57,888 nucleotides of DNA from Pseudonocardia sp. TRM90224. GTDB taxonomy: Bacteria > Actinomycetota > Actinomycetes > Mycobacteriales > Pseudonocardiaceae. Position 1 is the first letter of the stretch, and every line of letters starts with the position of its first letter. The DNA is taken from contig NZ_JAJGSX010000043.1 in assembly GCF_021245725.1 (NCBI RefSeq), forward strand, positions 1 to 57,888, given 5' to 3'. The notes beneath the pieces were generated by a model. That model saw nothing but the letters and a program-made list of their open reading frames with translations. It was not told the DNA's origin and ran no database searches. Shown here in pieces: positions 25,553 through 33,921 of this stretch. The translations under genes and the position numbers were made by a program.

Positions 25553-26254
25553 GTGACGGGCAGGCTGCACGGTGTGGTCGCGATGGACGGCCCGTCGGGG
25601 ACCGGGAAGTCGACCGTCTCCCGCAGGCTCGCCCGCGAGTCCGGTGCCGCGTACCTCGACACCGGGGCCATGTACCGCGCGGTGACGTTGGCGGTGCTGC
25701 GTGCGGGCGTCGACATCGACGGTCCGCCCGAGCCGATCGTCGCGATCGCTACCGGCGCGACCATGGAGTCGGTGACCGACCCGGACGCCCCCGCGATCCG
25801 CCTCGACGGCGAGGACGTCGAGGACGAGATCCGCGGCGGCGCCGTCACGGCCGCGGTGAGCGCGGTGTCGGCAGTGCCCGAGATCCGGACGATGCTGGTC
25901 GAGCGGCAGCGCGCGCACATCGCGAAGGCGCTCACCGACGGCGGCGGGATCGTCGTCGAAGGCCGCGACATCGGCAGCGTCGTCGTGCCGGAAGCCCCGC
26001 TCAAGGTCTACCTGACCGCTTCCGAGGAGATCAGGGCCTTCCGCCGCGGGTCGCAGGACCGCAAGGCCGGCCGCGACGCCGACCTCGCCACGGTCCTCGC
26101 CGACGTCCGGCGCCGCGACCGGCTCGACTCCACCCGCAAGACCTCCCCGCTGCACGCCGCGCCCGACGCGCTGGTGCTCGACACCGACGAGCTCACCGTC
26201 GACGACGTGCTCGCCGAGCTGCTGCGCCTGGTGCAGGAGCGAGGGCTGGTGTGA
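25553..26254 (+). CDS. cmk: Cytidylate kinase
   Basis: Phosphorylates CMP and dCMP with ATP. The 233-residue protein has the P-loop GPSGTGKS (13–20), the CMP-kinase signature YLDTGAMYRAVT, and EGRDIGSVVVPEAPLKVYLTA. GGAG stands four bases before the chosen GTG at 25553; the frame is open upstream through a family B palindrome and is not likely to be coding. The stop overlaps the plsC GTG by 4 bases. Confidence 0.95.
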   Translation: MTGRLHGVVAMDGPSGTGKSTVSRRLARESGAAYLDTGAMYRAVTLAVLRAGVDIDGPPEPIVAIATGATMESVTDPDAPAIRLDGEDVEDEIRGGAVTAAVSAVSAVPEIRTMLVERQRAHIAKALTDGGGIVVEGRDIGSVVVPEAPLKVYLTASEEIRAFRRGSQDRKAGRDADLATVLADVRRRDRLDSTRKTSPLHAAPDALVLDTDELTVDDVLAELLRLVQERGLV

Positions 26255-26931
26255 CGGCCGGGGGATCGGCTGGGGGATCGGCCGGCGTGTCGGCGCAGGA
26301 ACTGCCGCCCGGCGCGTGGCCGTGGCTGCACGACGTCGCCCGCTGGCTCGGCACCTGGATCTTCTTCCCGTTCTTCCGGGTTCGGGTGCACCACGCCGAC
26401 CGCCTCACGTCGTCCGGGCCGGTGGTGCTCGTCGCCAACCACAGCTCGTACGTCGACGGGCCGGTGCTCTTCGGACTATTCCGGCGCCGCATGGTGTTCC
26501 TGGTCAAGCACGAAATGTTCACGGGTCCCGTCGGCTGGGGGCTGGTCAGGATCGGGCAGCTCGGAGTGAAGCGCGGGACGCCCGACCGCAGGCCGTTGAT
26601 GGCGGCCGTCGGGGTGCTGAAAGCCGGCGGGATGATCGGGGTGTTCCCGGAGGGCACCCGCGGCGCGGGTGACGTCGAGGCGGCGCAGCACGGCGCGGCG
26701 TGGCTCGCCCGCTCGGCGGGTGCGACGATCGTGCCGGTCGTGTGCCGCGGCACCCGGCGGCCGGCCGGACGGGGCCGCCGGTTCCGCCCGCCCGTGGACG
26801 TGCTGGTCGGCGAGCCGATCACGATCAGCAGCGGTGGTGGCCGAGCGGGCCTCGCCACCGCGACCGAGACCATCAGGGCCGAGATGGCCGGGATGGTCCG
26901 AGAACTCGATGAAATACGGAGCACCACGTGA
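26251..26931 (+). CDS. 1-acyl-glycerol-3-phosphate acyltransferase-like (PlsC family)
   Basis: Membrane-associated lysophosphatidate acyltransferase-type enzyme, 226 residues. It has the acyltransferase motif I NHSSYVD (residues 63–69, His/Asp catalytic pair) and motif III FPEGTR (132–137). The first ~18 residues are a Gly/Ser/Ala-rich non-conserved leader. A hydrophobic stretch, WLGTWIFFPFF, precedes the catalytic motif. The GTG start overlaps cmk and the stop overlaps der. cmk–plsC–der is a common actinobacterial arrangement. Confidence 0.92.
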   Translation: MTAGGSAGGSAGVSAQELPPGAWPWLHDVARWLGTWIFFPFFRVRVHHADRLTSSGPVVLVANHSSYVDGPVLFGLFRRRMVFLVKHEMFTGPVGWGLVRIGQLGVKRGTPDRRPLMAAVGVLKAGGMIGVFPEGTRGAGDVEAAQHGAAWLARSAGATIVPVVCRGTRRPAGRGRRFRPPVDVLVGEPITISSGGGRAGLATATETIRAEMAGMVRELDEIRSTT

Positions 26932-28367
26932 GCAGCACAGACGACACGGTCGACGGGACCGCCTTCGCCACGATGGCGGAGCTCGGGATCGACCCCGACG
27001 AGTTCGTCGCCGTCGATGACGACGGGCAGCCGGCGGAGCCGGCCGCGCCGGTCCCGGTGCTCGCCGTGGTCGGCCGTCCGAACGTCGGCAAGTCGACGCT
27101 GGTCAACCGCCTGATCGGGCGCCGGGAGGCGGTCGTGCAGGACATCCCAGGGGTGACGCGCGACCGCGTCTCCTACGACGGGCTGTGGAACGGGCGCCGG
27201 TTCACCCTCGTCGACACCGGCGGGTGGGAACCCGACGCCACCGGTCTGCAGGCCGCTGTTGCGGCGCAAGCCGAGTACGCGATCCGCTCGGCCGACGCCG
27301 TGATGCTCGTCGTCGACGCCAGCGTGGGCGCGACCAGCACCGACGAGGCCGTCGCGCGCGTGTTGCGCCGCTCCGACCGGCCGGTGCTGCTCGCCGCCAC
27401 GAAGGTCGACGACGACCGGCTCACGTCCGACACCGCGGCGCTCTGGCGCCTCGGGCTGGGGCAGCCCTACCCGGTGAGCGGCCTGCACGGCCGCGGCTCC
27501 GGCGACCTGCTCGACGCCGTGCTCGAAGCCCTCCCGGAGAGCCCGCGCGACCAGTTCGGCGCCGGCGGGGGCGGGCCGCGCCGGGTCGCGCTGATCGGGA
27601 AGCCGAACGTGGGCAAGTCGAGCCTGCTCAACCGGGTCTCCGGCGAGGTCCGCTCGGTCGTGCACGACGTCGCCGGCACCACCGTCGACCCCGTCGACTC
27701 GCTCGTCGAGCTCGACGGCGAGGTGTGGCGGTTCGTCGACACAGCAGGCCTGCGCAAGCGCGTCAAGACCGCGAGCGGCATGGAGTACTACGCCAGCCTG
27801 CGCACCCAGGCCGCGATCGAGGCCGCGGAGGTCGCGGTCGTCCTGATCGACGCCTCCGAGCCGATCGCCGAGCAGGACCAACGGGTGATCACCATGGTCG
27901 AGGAGGCCGGGCGCGCGCTCGTGCTGGTGTTCAACAAGTGGGACCTCGTCGACGAGGACCGCCGCAACGCGATGAAGCGCGAGCTGGAGCGCGACCTGGT
28001 CCGGGTGCAGTGGGCGGAGCGGGTCAACGTCTCGGCCCTCACCGGACGGTCGGTGGCGAAGATCGCACCGGCGCTGCGGACCGCGCTGGAGTCGTGGGAC
28101 CGGCGGATCCCGACCGGCCGGCTCAACGGCTGGCTATCCGAGGTTGTTGCCGCCACCCCGCCGCCGGTGCGTGGCGGCAAGCAGCCCAAGATCCTCTTCG
28201 CCACCCAGGCCACCACCCGTCCGCCGACGTTCGTGCTGTTCACGAGCGGGTTCCTGGAGGCGGGGTACCGCCGGTTCATCGAGCGGCGCCTGCGTGAGGA
28301 GTTCGGCTTCGCCGGTTCGCCCGTCCGGATCTCGGTGCGGGTGCGGGAGAAGCGCTCCAAGAAGTAG
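26928..28367 (+). CDS. der: Ribosome-biogenesis GTPase Der (EngA)
   Basis: Essential double GTPase needed for 50S assembly. The 479-residue protein has two G domains, G1 GRPNVGKST (49–57) with LVDTGGW and G2 GKPNVGKSS (about 224–232) with FVDTAGL and NKWD. A C-terminal KH-like domain contains PTFVLFTSGF. A ~45-residue acidic N-terminal extension is typical of actinobacteria. The start GTG 26928 overlaps plsC by 4 bases and has GGAG six bases upstream. Confidence 0.97.
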   Translation: MSSTDDTVDGTAFATMAELGIDPDEFVAVDDDGQPAEPAAPVPVLAVVGRPNVGKSTLVNRLIGRREAVVQDIPGVTRDRVSYDGLWNGRRFTLVDTGGWEPDATGLQAAVAAQAEYAIRSADAVMLVVDASVGATSTDEAVARVLRRSDRPVLLAATKVDDDRLTSDTAALWRLGLGQPYPVSGLHGRGSGDLLDAVLEALPESPRDQFGAGGGGPRRVALIGKPNVGKSSLLNRVSGEVRSVVHDVAGTTVDPVDSLVELDGEVWRFVDTAGLRKRVKTASGMEYYASLRTQAAIEAAEVAVVLIDASEPIAEQDQRVITMVEEAGRALVLVFNKWDLVDEDRRNAMKRELERDLVRVQWAERVNVSALTGRSVAKIAPALRTALESWDRRIPTGRLNGWLSEVVAATPPPVRGGKQPKILFATQATTRPPTFVLFTSGFLEAGYRRFIERRLREEFGFAGSPVRISVRVREKRSKK

Positions 28368-28418
28368 TCTCCAGAACACTGCTGACCAGTTCGGACGATC
28401 AGGAGCTACCCTCCGTCC

Positions 28419-29087
28419 ATGACAGCGGCGGAAGGTTCGCGAGGTACGACACCCGTGCGTGTTGTGCTCGCCGACGACGAGCCGCTCATGCGCGCCGGGT
28501 TGCGGACCGTGCTGGAAGCGGCCGGCACGGTGCAGGTCGTCGGGTTGGCCGGCGACGGCAAGGAGATGCTCTCCGCGGTCGAGCGACACCGGCCCGACGT
28601 CGTGCTGGTGGACGTCCAGATGCCGGGCACCGATGGCCTCACGGCGCTGCGTGTGCTGTGTGCCCGCCCACAGGCCCCGCCTGCGGCCGTGTTGACGACG
28701 TTCGACCTCGACGACTACGTCGCCGAGGCGCTGAAGATCGGCGTGCAGGGCTTCCTGTTGAAGGACGCCGAGCCGGACGCCCTGGTCAGGGCCGTGCTCG
28801 ACCTCGCAGCGGGTGGAGCGGTGCTGGATCCGCGGATCACCGCGCGGCTGCTGCCCCGGCTGGCCGCGGAGGCGCCGACGCTGCCGACGCGTCCGCCCGA
28901 CCTCACGTTGCGCGAGCTCCAGGTGCTGCGCCGGCTGGCCGCGGGCGACTCCAACGCGGCCATCGGCTGTCGTTTGGGGCTGGCCGAAGCTACCGTCAAG
29001 AAGTACGTGTCGGCACTTCTCATCAAGCTGGGTGCCGAGAACAGGGTCCAGGCCGCGCTGCTGGCGCAAGGTTGGGGCGTCCAGTAG
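28419..29087 (+). CDS. NarL/LuxR-type response regulator of a two-component pair
   Basis: 222-residue response regulator with acceptor Asp65 in VVLVDVQMPGTDG, the conserved lysine in GFLLKDAEP, and C-terminal LuxR helix-turn-helix LTLRELQVLRRLAAGDSNAA with EATVKKYVSALLIKLGAENR. The ATG at 28419 gives a 13-residue extension before VRVVLADDEP; a GTG at 28455 is an alternative start. The histidine kinase gene starts 27 bases downstream, so the pair forms a cognate system. Confidence 0.93.
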   Translation: MTAAEGSRGTTPVRVVLADDEPLMRAGLRTVLEAAGTVQVVGLAGDGKEMLSAVERHRPDVVLVDVQMPGTDGLTALRVLCARPQAPPAAVLTTFDLDDYVAEALKIGVQGFLLKDAEPDALVRAVLDLAAGGAVLDPRITARLLPRLAAEAPTLPTRPPDLTLRELQVLRRLAAGDSNAAIGCRLGLAEATVKKYVSALLIKLGAENRVQAALLAQGWGVQ

Positions 29088-29114
29088 CCGGTGATCGGGC
29101 AGGGAGGCACGCCG

Positions 29115-30386
29115 ATGACGATGTCGCAGGAGCGCGTCGCGCCTGCAACGGTCGCGCCCGAACCGGCGTCGACAGGCGTCCGGCCGCGGTGGGTGCGCCC
29201 ACCGCTGCTCTCCTCGTTCTCGACGCTCCGGTCGCTCCCGGCGCTGCGCGCGCTGCCCGAGTGGGTGCGTCGCGGGCTGATCGAAGCGGCCGCGGTGGGG
29301 ATCCCGCTCGTTGCGGTGCTCTGGGCCGTGCCGCCGTTCACGTGGTCGGTGCCGGTGGCGATCATCGGCTGCCTGCTGCTGCCGCTGCGGCACATCTGGC
29401 CGCCGCTCGCGCTGATCGGCGGGCTGGCCGGGCTCGCCGGCGGGTTGGGCTGGCCGGCCGCGCTCGTCGCGCTCTTCACGATGGGCCGGCGCGCGACGCA
29501 GCTGCGCACAACCGTCCCGTGGCTGCTGCTGACCCTCGTCGTCTCGGTCACGCCGGTGCTGCTCACGCAGGACCTGCCGTGGCAACGGGTAGCGCTCACG
29601 TTCGCGTTCGTCGGGCTCTACGCCGTCGCGCCCGCGGCGCTCGGGCTGCTGCTGAGCACCCGGGAACGGCTCACCGCGAGCCTCGCCGAGCTGACCAGCG
29701 CGCGGGAGAGCGCCATGAGCGCGTCGCAGGACGCCGCCCGCGCGCAGGAACGGGCCCGGATCGGGCGGGAGATCCACGACGCCGTCGGGCACCACGCGAC
29801 GCTGATCGCAGTTGGTGCCGCGGCGCTGGCGGCGTCGACGGCCGAGGAGGAGACACGGCAGTCGGCCGAGCAGATCCGCTCGCTCGCGAAGCGCGCGCTC
29901 GCCGAGATGCGGGCCGCGCTGGGCCTGCTCGACGCGGGGGCCGAGCAGGTGGCGGGCCTCGCGGAGCTGGCCGCCCTCGTCGCGGGCGCGAGCGCCGCCG
30001 GTGTCGACGTCGAGCTGGTGCACCACGGCGAGCCGGTCGAGCTGGCGCCCGGTGTGGGCCGTGCGGTCTACCGGGTGGCCCAGGAGTCGATCACCAACGC
30101 GGTGCGCCACGCCTCCGGCTCCGCCGTGCGGCTCGAGCTGCGCTGGCGCACCGACGAGCTGATGGTGCAGGTGCGCAACACAGCGGCCCCGCGGGTGCTG
30201 CGGCGCCGCAGGGACGCGTTCGTCAGGGGCGGCACCGGCCTGATGGGCCTCGCCGAGCGCGTCACGTCGGCGGGCGGGCAGCTCACCGCGGCGCCGTCCC
30301 CGGAGGGCGGCTTCACCGTGCGCGCGAGCTTCCCGCTGCCGAAGCTGACCGCCGAGGTCTACGAGCTGCACCCCGACTCCGCCTGA
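29115..30386 (+). CDS. Sensor histidine kinase (HisKA_3, DesK/NarX-like)
   Basis: Membrane sensor of 423 residues with four to six hydrophobic segments between residues ~55 and 190. A HisKA_3 dimerisation box follows, with phospho-acceptor His221 (GREIHDAVGHHATL), and a HATPase_c domain with VAQESITNAVRHASG and GGTGLMGLAERV. The start ATG 29115 is preferred to an upstream GTG because GGGAGG lies seven bases before it. No extracytoplasmic sensor domain is visible, so the signal may be sensed in the membrane (for example lipid state). A family B palindrome begins immediately after the stop. Confidence 0.92.
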   Translation: MTMSQERVAPATVAPEPASTGVRPRWVRPPLLSSFSTLRSLPALRALPEWVRRGLIEAAAVGIPLVAVLWAVPPFTWSVPVAIIGCLLLPLRHIWPPLALIGGLAGLAGGLGWPAALVALFTMGRRATQLRTTVPWLLLTLVVSVTPVLLTQDLPWQRVALTFAFVGLYAVAPAALGLLLSTRERLTASLAELTSARESAMSASQDAARAQERARIGREIHDAVGHHATLIAVGAAALAASTAEEETRQSAEQIRSLAKRALAEMRAALGLLDAGAEQVAGLAELAALVAGASAAGVDVELVHHGEPVELAPGVGRAVYRVAQESITNAVRHASGSAVRLELRWRTDELMVQVRNTAAPRVLRRRRDAFVRGGTGLMGLAERVTSAGGQLTAAPSPEGGFTVRASFPLPKLTAEVYELHPDSA

Positions 30387-30455
30387 ACTTCCCCACCGTT
30401 TTGCCAACCTGCACGCCTTTCAGGGTGTGCAGGTTGGCAAAACGGTGGGGACCTT
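30387..30455. terminator. Family B palindrome, copy 5: stop-to-stop bidirectional terminator
   Basis: This inverted repeat, arms CCCCACCGTTTTGCC and complement with inner GCACGCC-type pairing, spans precisely the bases between the kinase stop (TGA 30384–30386) and the stop of the convergent AAA+ gene (30456–30458). That position argues for termination in both directions. There is no downstream U-run outside the stem; actinobacterial terminators often lack one. Confidence 0.75.
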
Positions 30456-33400
30456 CTACGTGACGTCGTCGGGGGTGAGGAGGCGCAGCTCCTCGGTGGT
30501 GGATTCGAGGTCGGCCGCGAGCCTGCGGGCCTGCCGGCTGATCATCTCGTTCAGCACCCGTCGGGCTTCCCGCGCGTTGCCGAACGACGGACTGCGCGCT
30601 CCTGTGCTGTCGGACAGGGCGTCGAACCGGGCGCTGACGGCGGCGAGCGTCTCGGGTGGGCAGTCGTAGCCGCTGGTCGTGGCCATCGCGGTGAAGATCG
30701 TGAGCAGCTCGTCGGTGGTGTAGCTGTCGAAGACGACCGTGCGGCTGAACCGCGACGACAGGCCGGGATTCGAGGCGGTGAACCGCCGCATGTCCTCCAG
30801 CGGCCCGGCAACGATCACGACGACCTCGTCGCGGTGGTTCTCCATCAGGGTCAGGAGGGTGTCGATGGCCTCTTGGCCGAAGTCGTGCGCGCCGTCGTGG
30901 CCGCGGGACAGTGCCGAGGCCTCGTCGATGAACAGGACGCCGCCGCGGGCGCGTTCGAACGCCTCCTTGGTCTTCGGCGCGGTCTGCCCGACGTACTGCC
31001 CGACCAGGTCGGCGCGGCTGACCTCGACCATCTGCCCGGTGGCGAGCACGCCCAGCGCGGCGAGCAGCCGCCCGTAGAGCCGGGCCATGGTCGTCTTGCC
31101 GGTGCCGGGCGGCCCCGCGAAGACGAGGTGGCGCGAGAGGTCGGGCTCGGGGAGGCCGGCGGCCCGTCGGCGCCGCGCGATGGCGAGCAGGCTGATGACG
31201 TCGGTGACCTCCTCCTTCGCCTTCTCCAGCCCGACGAGCCCACCGAGCTCGTTCATCAGCGCCGTGACCTGGGCGGGATCGTGGGAGCGCTGTGCCGCGC
31301 GCATGCCGAGCCCGGCCCCGACCTCACCGAGGTCGGGGAGCGACAGCAGCCGCAGATCGTCGGGGGTGGCGTCGGGCATCGCCGCGAGCCGCTGCGACTG
31401 CCGTGCCGTCATCTCCTCGAACACCTGCCGCGCGACGCGGCCGTTGCCGAAGGTGTCGCCGCGCTTCATCGAGCCGAAGTGGCCGATGAGCACCTCGCGG
31501 ACGTCGGGTGCGAGCTCGTAGCCGTGCTCGCCCGCGTGCCGCTCGACGATCTTCAACAGCTCCTGCGGGCTGTAGCTGGGGAACTCGATGGTGCGGCTGA
31601 ACCGGGAGGCCAGGCCGGTGTTGGAGCGCAGGAACGTGCGCATCTCGGCCGAGTAGCCCGCGGCGATCACCACGACGTCGTCTCGGTGGTCCTCCATCAG
31701 CTTCACCAGGGTCGAGATGGCCTCCCGGCCGAAGTCGACCCCGCCGCCCGGCTGGGGCGCCAGCGCGTAGGCCTCGTCGACGAACAGTACCCCGCCGATG
31801 GCCTCGTTGAACTTCTTGGTGGTCTTGAGGGCGGTGCCGCCGACGTTCTCCGAGACGAGGTCGGTGCGGCTGACCTCGATGACCTGTCCGGTGCGCAGGA
31901 CGCCGAGCGAGGCGAGGATCTGGCCGTAGAGCCGCGCGACGGTGGTCTTGCCCGTGCCGGGGGCGCCTGCGAAGACGAGGTGGCGGCTCATCGTCGGCAC
32001 GGGCAGCCCGGCGTCGCGCCGGCGCTGCGACACCGCGATCATGTCGACCAGCGCTGTGACCTGCTGCTTCACCGCGTCGAGGCCGATGAGCCCGTCGAGG
32101 TCGGCGAGCAGGCCGTCCTTGGAGCTGCGTCCACCTTCGCCGGTCGTGCCGGGCTCGCCCGACGTGGACGTGGTCGCCGTGTCGATGTCGACCCGCTCCA
32201 CCACCACCGCGGGACGTTCCCCGCCCTCGACGGGCAGCCCGCCGTTGCCGCGCACCACCCCGCCGCGCACGACGACGGGCAGGCTCGTCTCGACGGCGAC
32301 GCCTGCGCCGGTGTTGGACTCGACGAGGCAGCCCTCCAGCGTGGCCCGCCCACCGTCGCCGACGCGCACGCCGGCCTGGGTGTTGCCGTGGAACCGGCTG
32401 GAGACGGCCTCCAGCTCGTTGGACTCCTGCACCCACACCCCGTCCAGGCCCATCCGGCCGATCTCGGTGTCGCGCAAGGTGACCTTGGCCCCGCCGTTGC
32501 GCAGGTTGATGCCGTACTCCGTGCAGTCGAGCAAGGTGCAGTTCTCGAAGGTGGCCTTGCCGTCGACCAGCGCGGCGTTCTTGGTCGTGTCGCGCACCTC
32601 GAGCCGCGTGAACTCGGCGCTCGACCCGCCGTGCACCCACACCGCGCAGTCGCCCGCGCCAGAGGTCGCGGCGCCGTTGACGACGAGATGGCCGCCGCCC
32701 TCGACGCGGAACGACTGGAACCGCACGTCCCGCACGTCGATCTGCTCCACGGTGCCGCGGCCGTTGTCGAGCACGTGCACGCCGTGCTGCTCACCGCGCT
32801 CGACCGTGCTGGAGACGACCGTCGGGTTGCCGAACGACTTCACACCGACGGCGGCGAGGTGCGCGCCCTCGATCCGGCACTCCTCGAAGCGGCCCCTGCC
32901 GTAGTCGCTGACGTAGATGCCGTTGCCGCGGCAGCCCTGCATCACGGTGCGGCGCACCACCGGGTTCGCCGACTGCTCCACGTGGATCCCGCTCGACGCC
33001 ATCCCGGTGATCACGCAGTCCTCGACGACGCCCGTGCTGCGGCCGGTGACCTGAACCCCGCGCTCGTTGCACTCGTGGATCGTGCAGTTGCGGATCGTGG
33101 GCAGCGACGCGCCGCCCACGAAGATCGCCGACTGGGCCGTGCCGGAGATGTCGGTGCGCTCGATCGTGCAGACCGCGCCGTCGTCGATCTTGACGCCGTG
33201 GCAGCCGCAGCCACGGATCGTGCTGCCCTCGACGCTGCCTTCGAGCGACCGGATGAACGCGACGCCGTTGCAGGCCATGTCGACGAACTCGCAGTCCTCG
33301 ATCCAACCGCGCCCGCCCTCGACCGCCACCCCGACCGACCCGCGGGTGAAGCGGCTGCCGCGCACGACGGCGGTGCTGCCGTCGACGACCCGCACGCCGT

Positions 33401-33743
33401 AGTCGGCGGAGTCGACGTCGCAGTGCTCCATGATCAGCGCGCCGCCCTCGACGCGGACGGCCGCGCCGTTGGTCGCCGCCGTGCTGCGCACGGTGAGCCC
33501 CGTGACGGCGGCCTGCGCGCCGCAGGAGAGCGTCGCGCCCTCGTGCCAGCTGAGCACGGCCCCGCCGCGCCCGGACTCCGCGTAGATCGTGACGGGCCGC
33601 TCGACCACGAGCTGCTCGGTGTAGTTCCCCGAGGCCACCGCAATGGCGGCGCCGTCAGGGGCCTCCGCGAGCGCGGCACCGATGGTCCGATACCCGCCCC
33701 GCGTCGAGCCGGACGCGTCGACCCGGACGACCTTCGGCTTCAT
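30456..33743 (-). CDS. Parallel beta-helix/double AAA+ fusion protein 1
   Basis: 1095-residue cytosolic protein with no signal peptide or membrane segment. Residues ~1–515 form a right-handed parallel beta-helix: a PbH1-rich series of ~22-residue coils with repeated G-V/I-x-V and N-G-V elements such as CHGVKIDDGAVCTIERTDIS. After a Gly/Ser/Thr linker there are two CbbX/SpoVK-type AAA+ domains. Their Walker A motifs are GAPGTGKTT (~593) and GPPGTGKTT (~879), their Walker B motifs LFVDEAYAL and LFIDEASAL. Similar AAA modules occur in EccA of type VII secretion, where a TPR domain replaces the beta-helix. The start ATG 33743 has GGAGG just upstream. Probable remodelling ATPase using the beta-helix to bind a repetitive or glycan-like ligand; function unproven. 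Confidence 0.9.
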   Translation of the reverse strand: MKPKVVRVDASGSTRGGYRTIGAALAEAPDGAAIAVASGNYTEQLVVERPVTIYAESGRGGAVLSWHEGATLSCGAQAAVTGLTVRSTAATNGAAVRVEGGALIMEHCDVDSADYGVRVVDGSTAVVRGSRFTRGSVGVAVEGGRGWIEDCEFVDMACNGVAFIRSLEGSVEGSTIRGCGCHGVKIDDGAVCTIERTDISGTAQSAIFVGGASLPTIRNCTIHECNERGVQVTGRSTGVVEDCVITGMASSGIHVEQSANPVVRRTVMQGCRGNGIYVSDYGRGRFEECRIEGAHLAAVGVKSFGNPTVVSSTVERGEQHGVHVLDNGRGTVEQIDVRDVRFQSFRVEGGGHLVVNGAATSGAGDCAVWVHGGSSAEFTRLEVRDTTKNAALVDGKATFENCTLLDCTEYGINLRNGGAKVTLRDTEIGRMGLDGVWVQESNELEAVSSRFHGNTQAGVRVGDGGRATLEGCLVESNTGAGVAVETSLPVVVRGGVVRGNGGLPVEGGERPAVVVERVDIDTATTSTSGEPGTTGEGGRSSKDGLLADLDGLIGLDAVKQQVTALVDMIAVSQRRRDAGLPVPTMSRHLVFAGAPGTGKTTVARLYGQILASLGVLRTGQVIEVSRTDLVSENVGGTALKTTKKFNEAIGGVLFVDEAYALAPQPGGGVDFGREAISTLVKLMEDHRDDVVVIAAGYSAEMRTFLRSNTGLASRFSRTIEFPSYSPQELLKIVERHAGEHGYELAPDVREVLIGHFGSMKRGDTFGNGRVARQVFEEMTARQSQRLAAMPDATPDDLRLLSLPDLGEVGAGLGMRAAQRSHDPAQVTALMNELGGLVGLEKAKEEVTDVISLLAIARRRRAAGLPEPDLSRHLVFAGPPGTGKTTMARLYGRLLAALGVLATGQMVEVSRADLVGQYVGQTAPKTKEAFERARGGVLFIDEASALSRGHDGAHDFGQEAIDTLLTLMENHRDEVVVIVAGPLEDMRRFTASNPGLSSRFSRTVVFDSYTTDELLTIFTAMATTSGYDCPPETLAAVSARFDALSDSTGARSPSFGNAREARRVLNEMISRQARRLAADLESTTEELRLLTPDDVT

Positions 33744-33824
33744 CGCCCTCCGACCAACGGACAGTGCACCAACACGCAACCGATGGTATTCGGCGGGGGT
33801 GGAACGCTCCGAGGCGCTCCCGTG

Positions 33825-33899
33825 GAGGGCAGGAAAGCCACTTTCCTGCCCTCACAGGGCCTGAAAGTGGCTTTCCTGCCCTCGCGTGCGGGACGCACA
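33825..33899. repeat. Family A composite palindrome, copy 5
   Basis: Same three-part layout as at 1–72: GGAAAGCCACTTTCC, inverted GAAAGTGGCTTTCC, then a GTGCG/CGCAC hairpin. It stands between the two beta-helix/AAA+ genes, 22 bases past the stop of protein 2, so it would terminate that gene and let protein 1 be transcribed separately. Confidence 0.85.
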
Positions 33900-33921
33900 C
33901 CTTGCCAGCGCCCGAGCGCAG

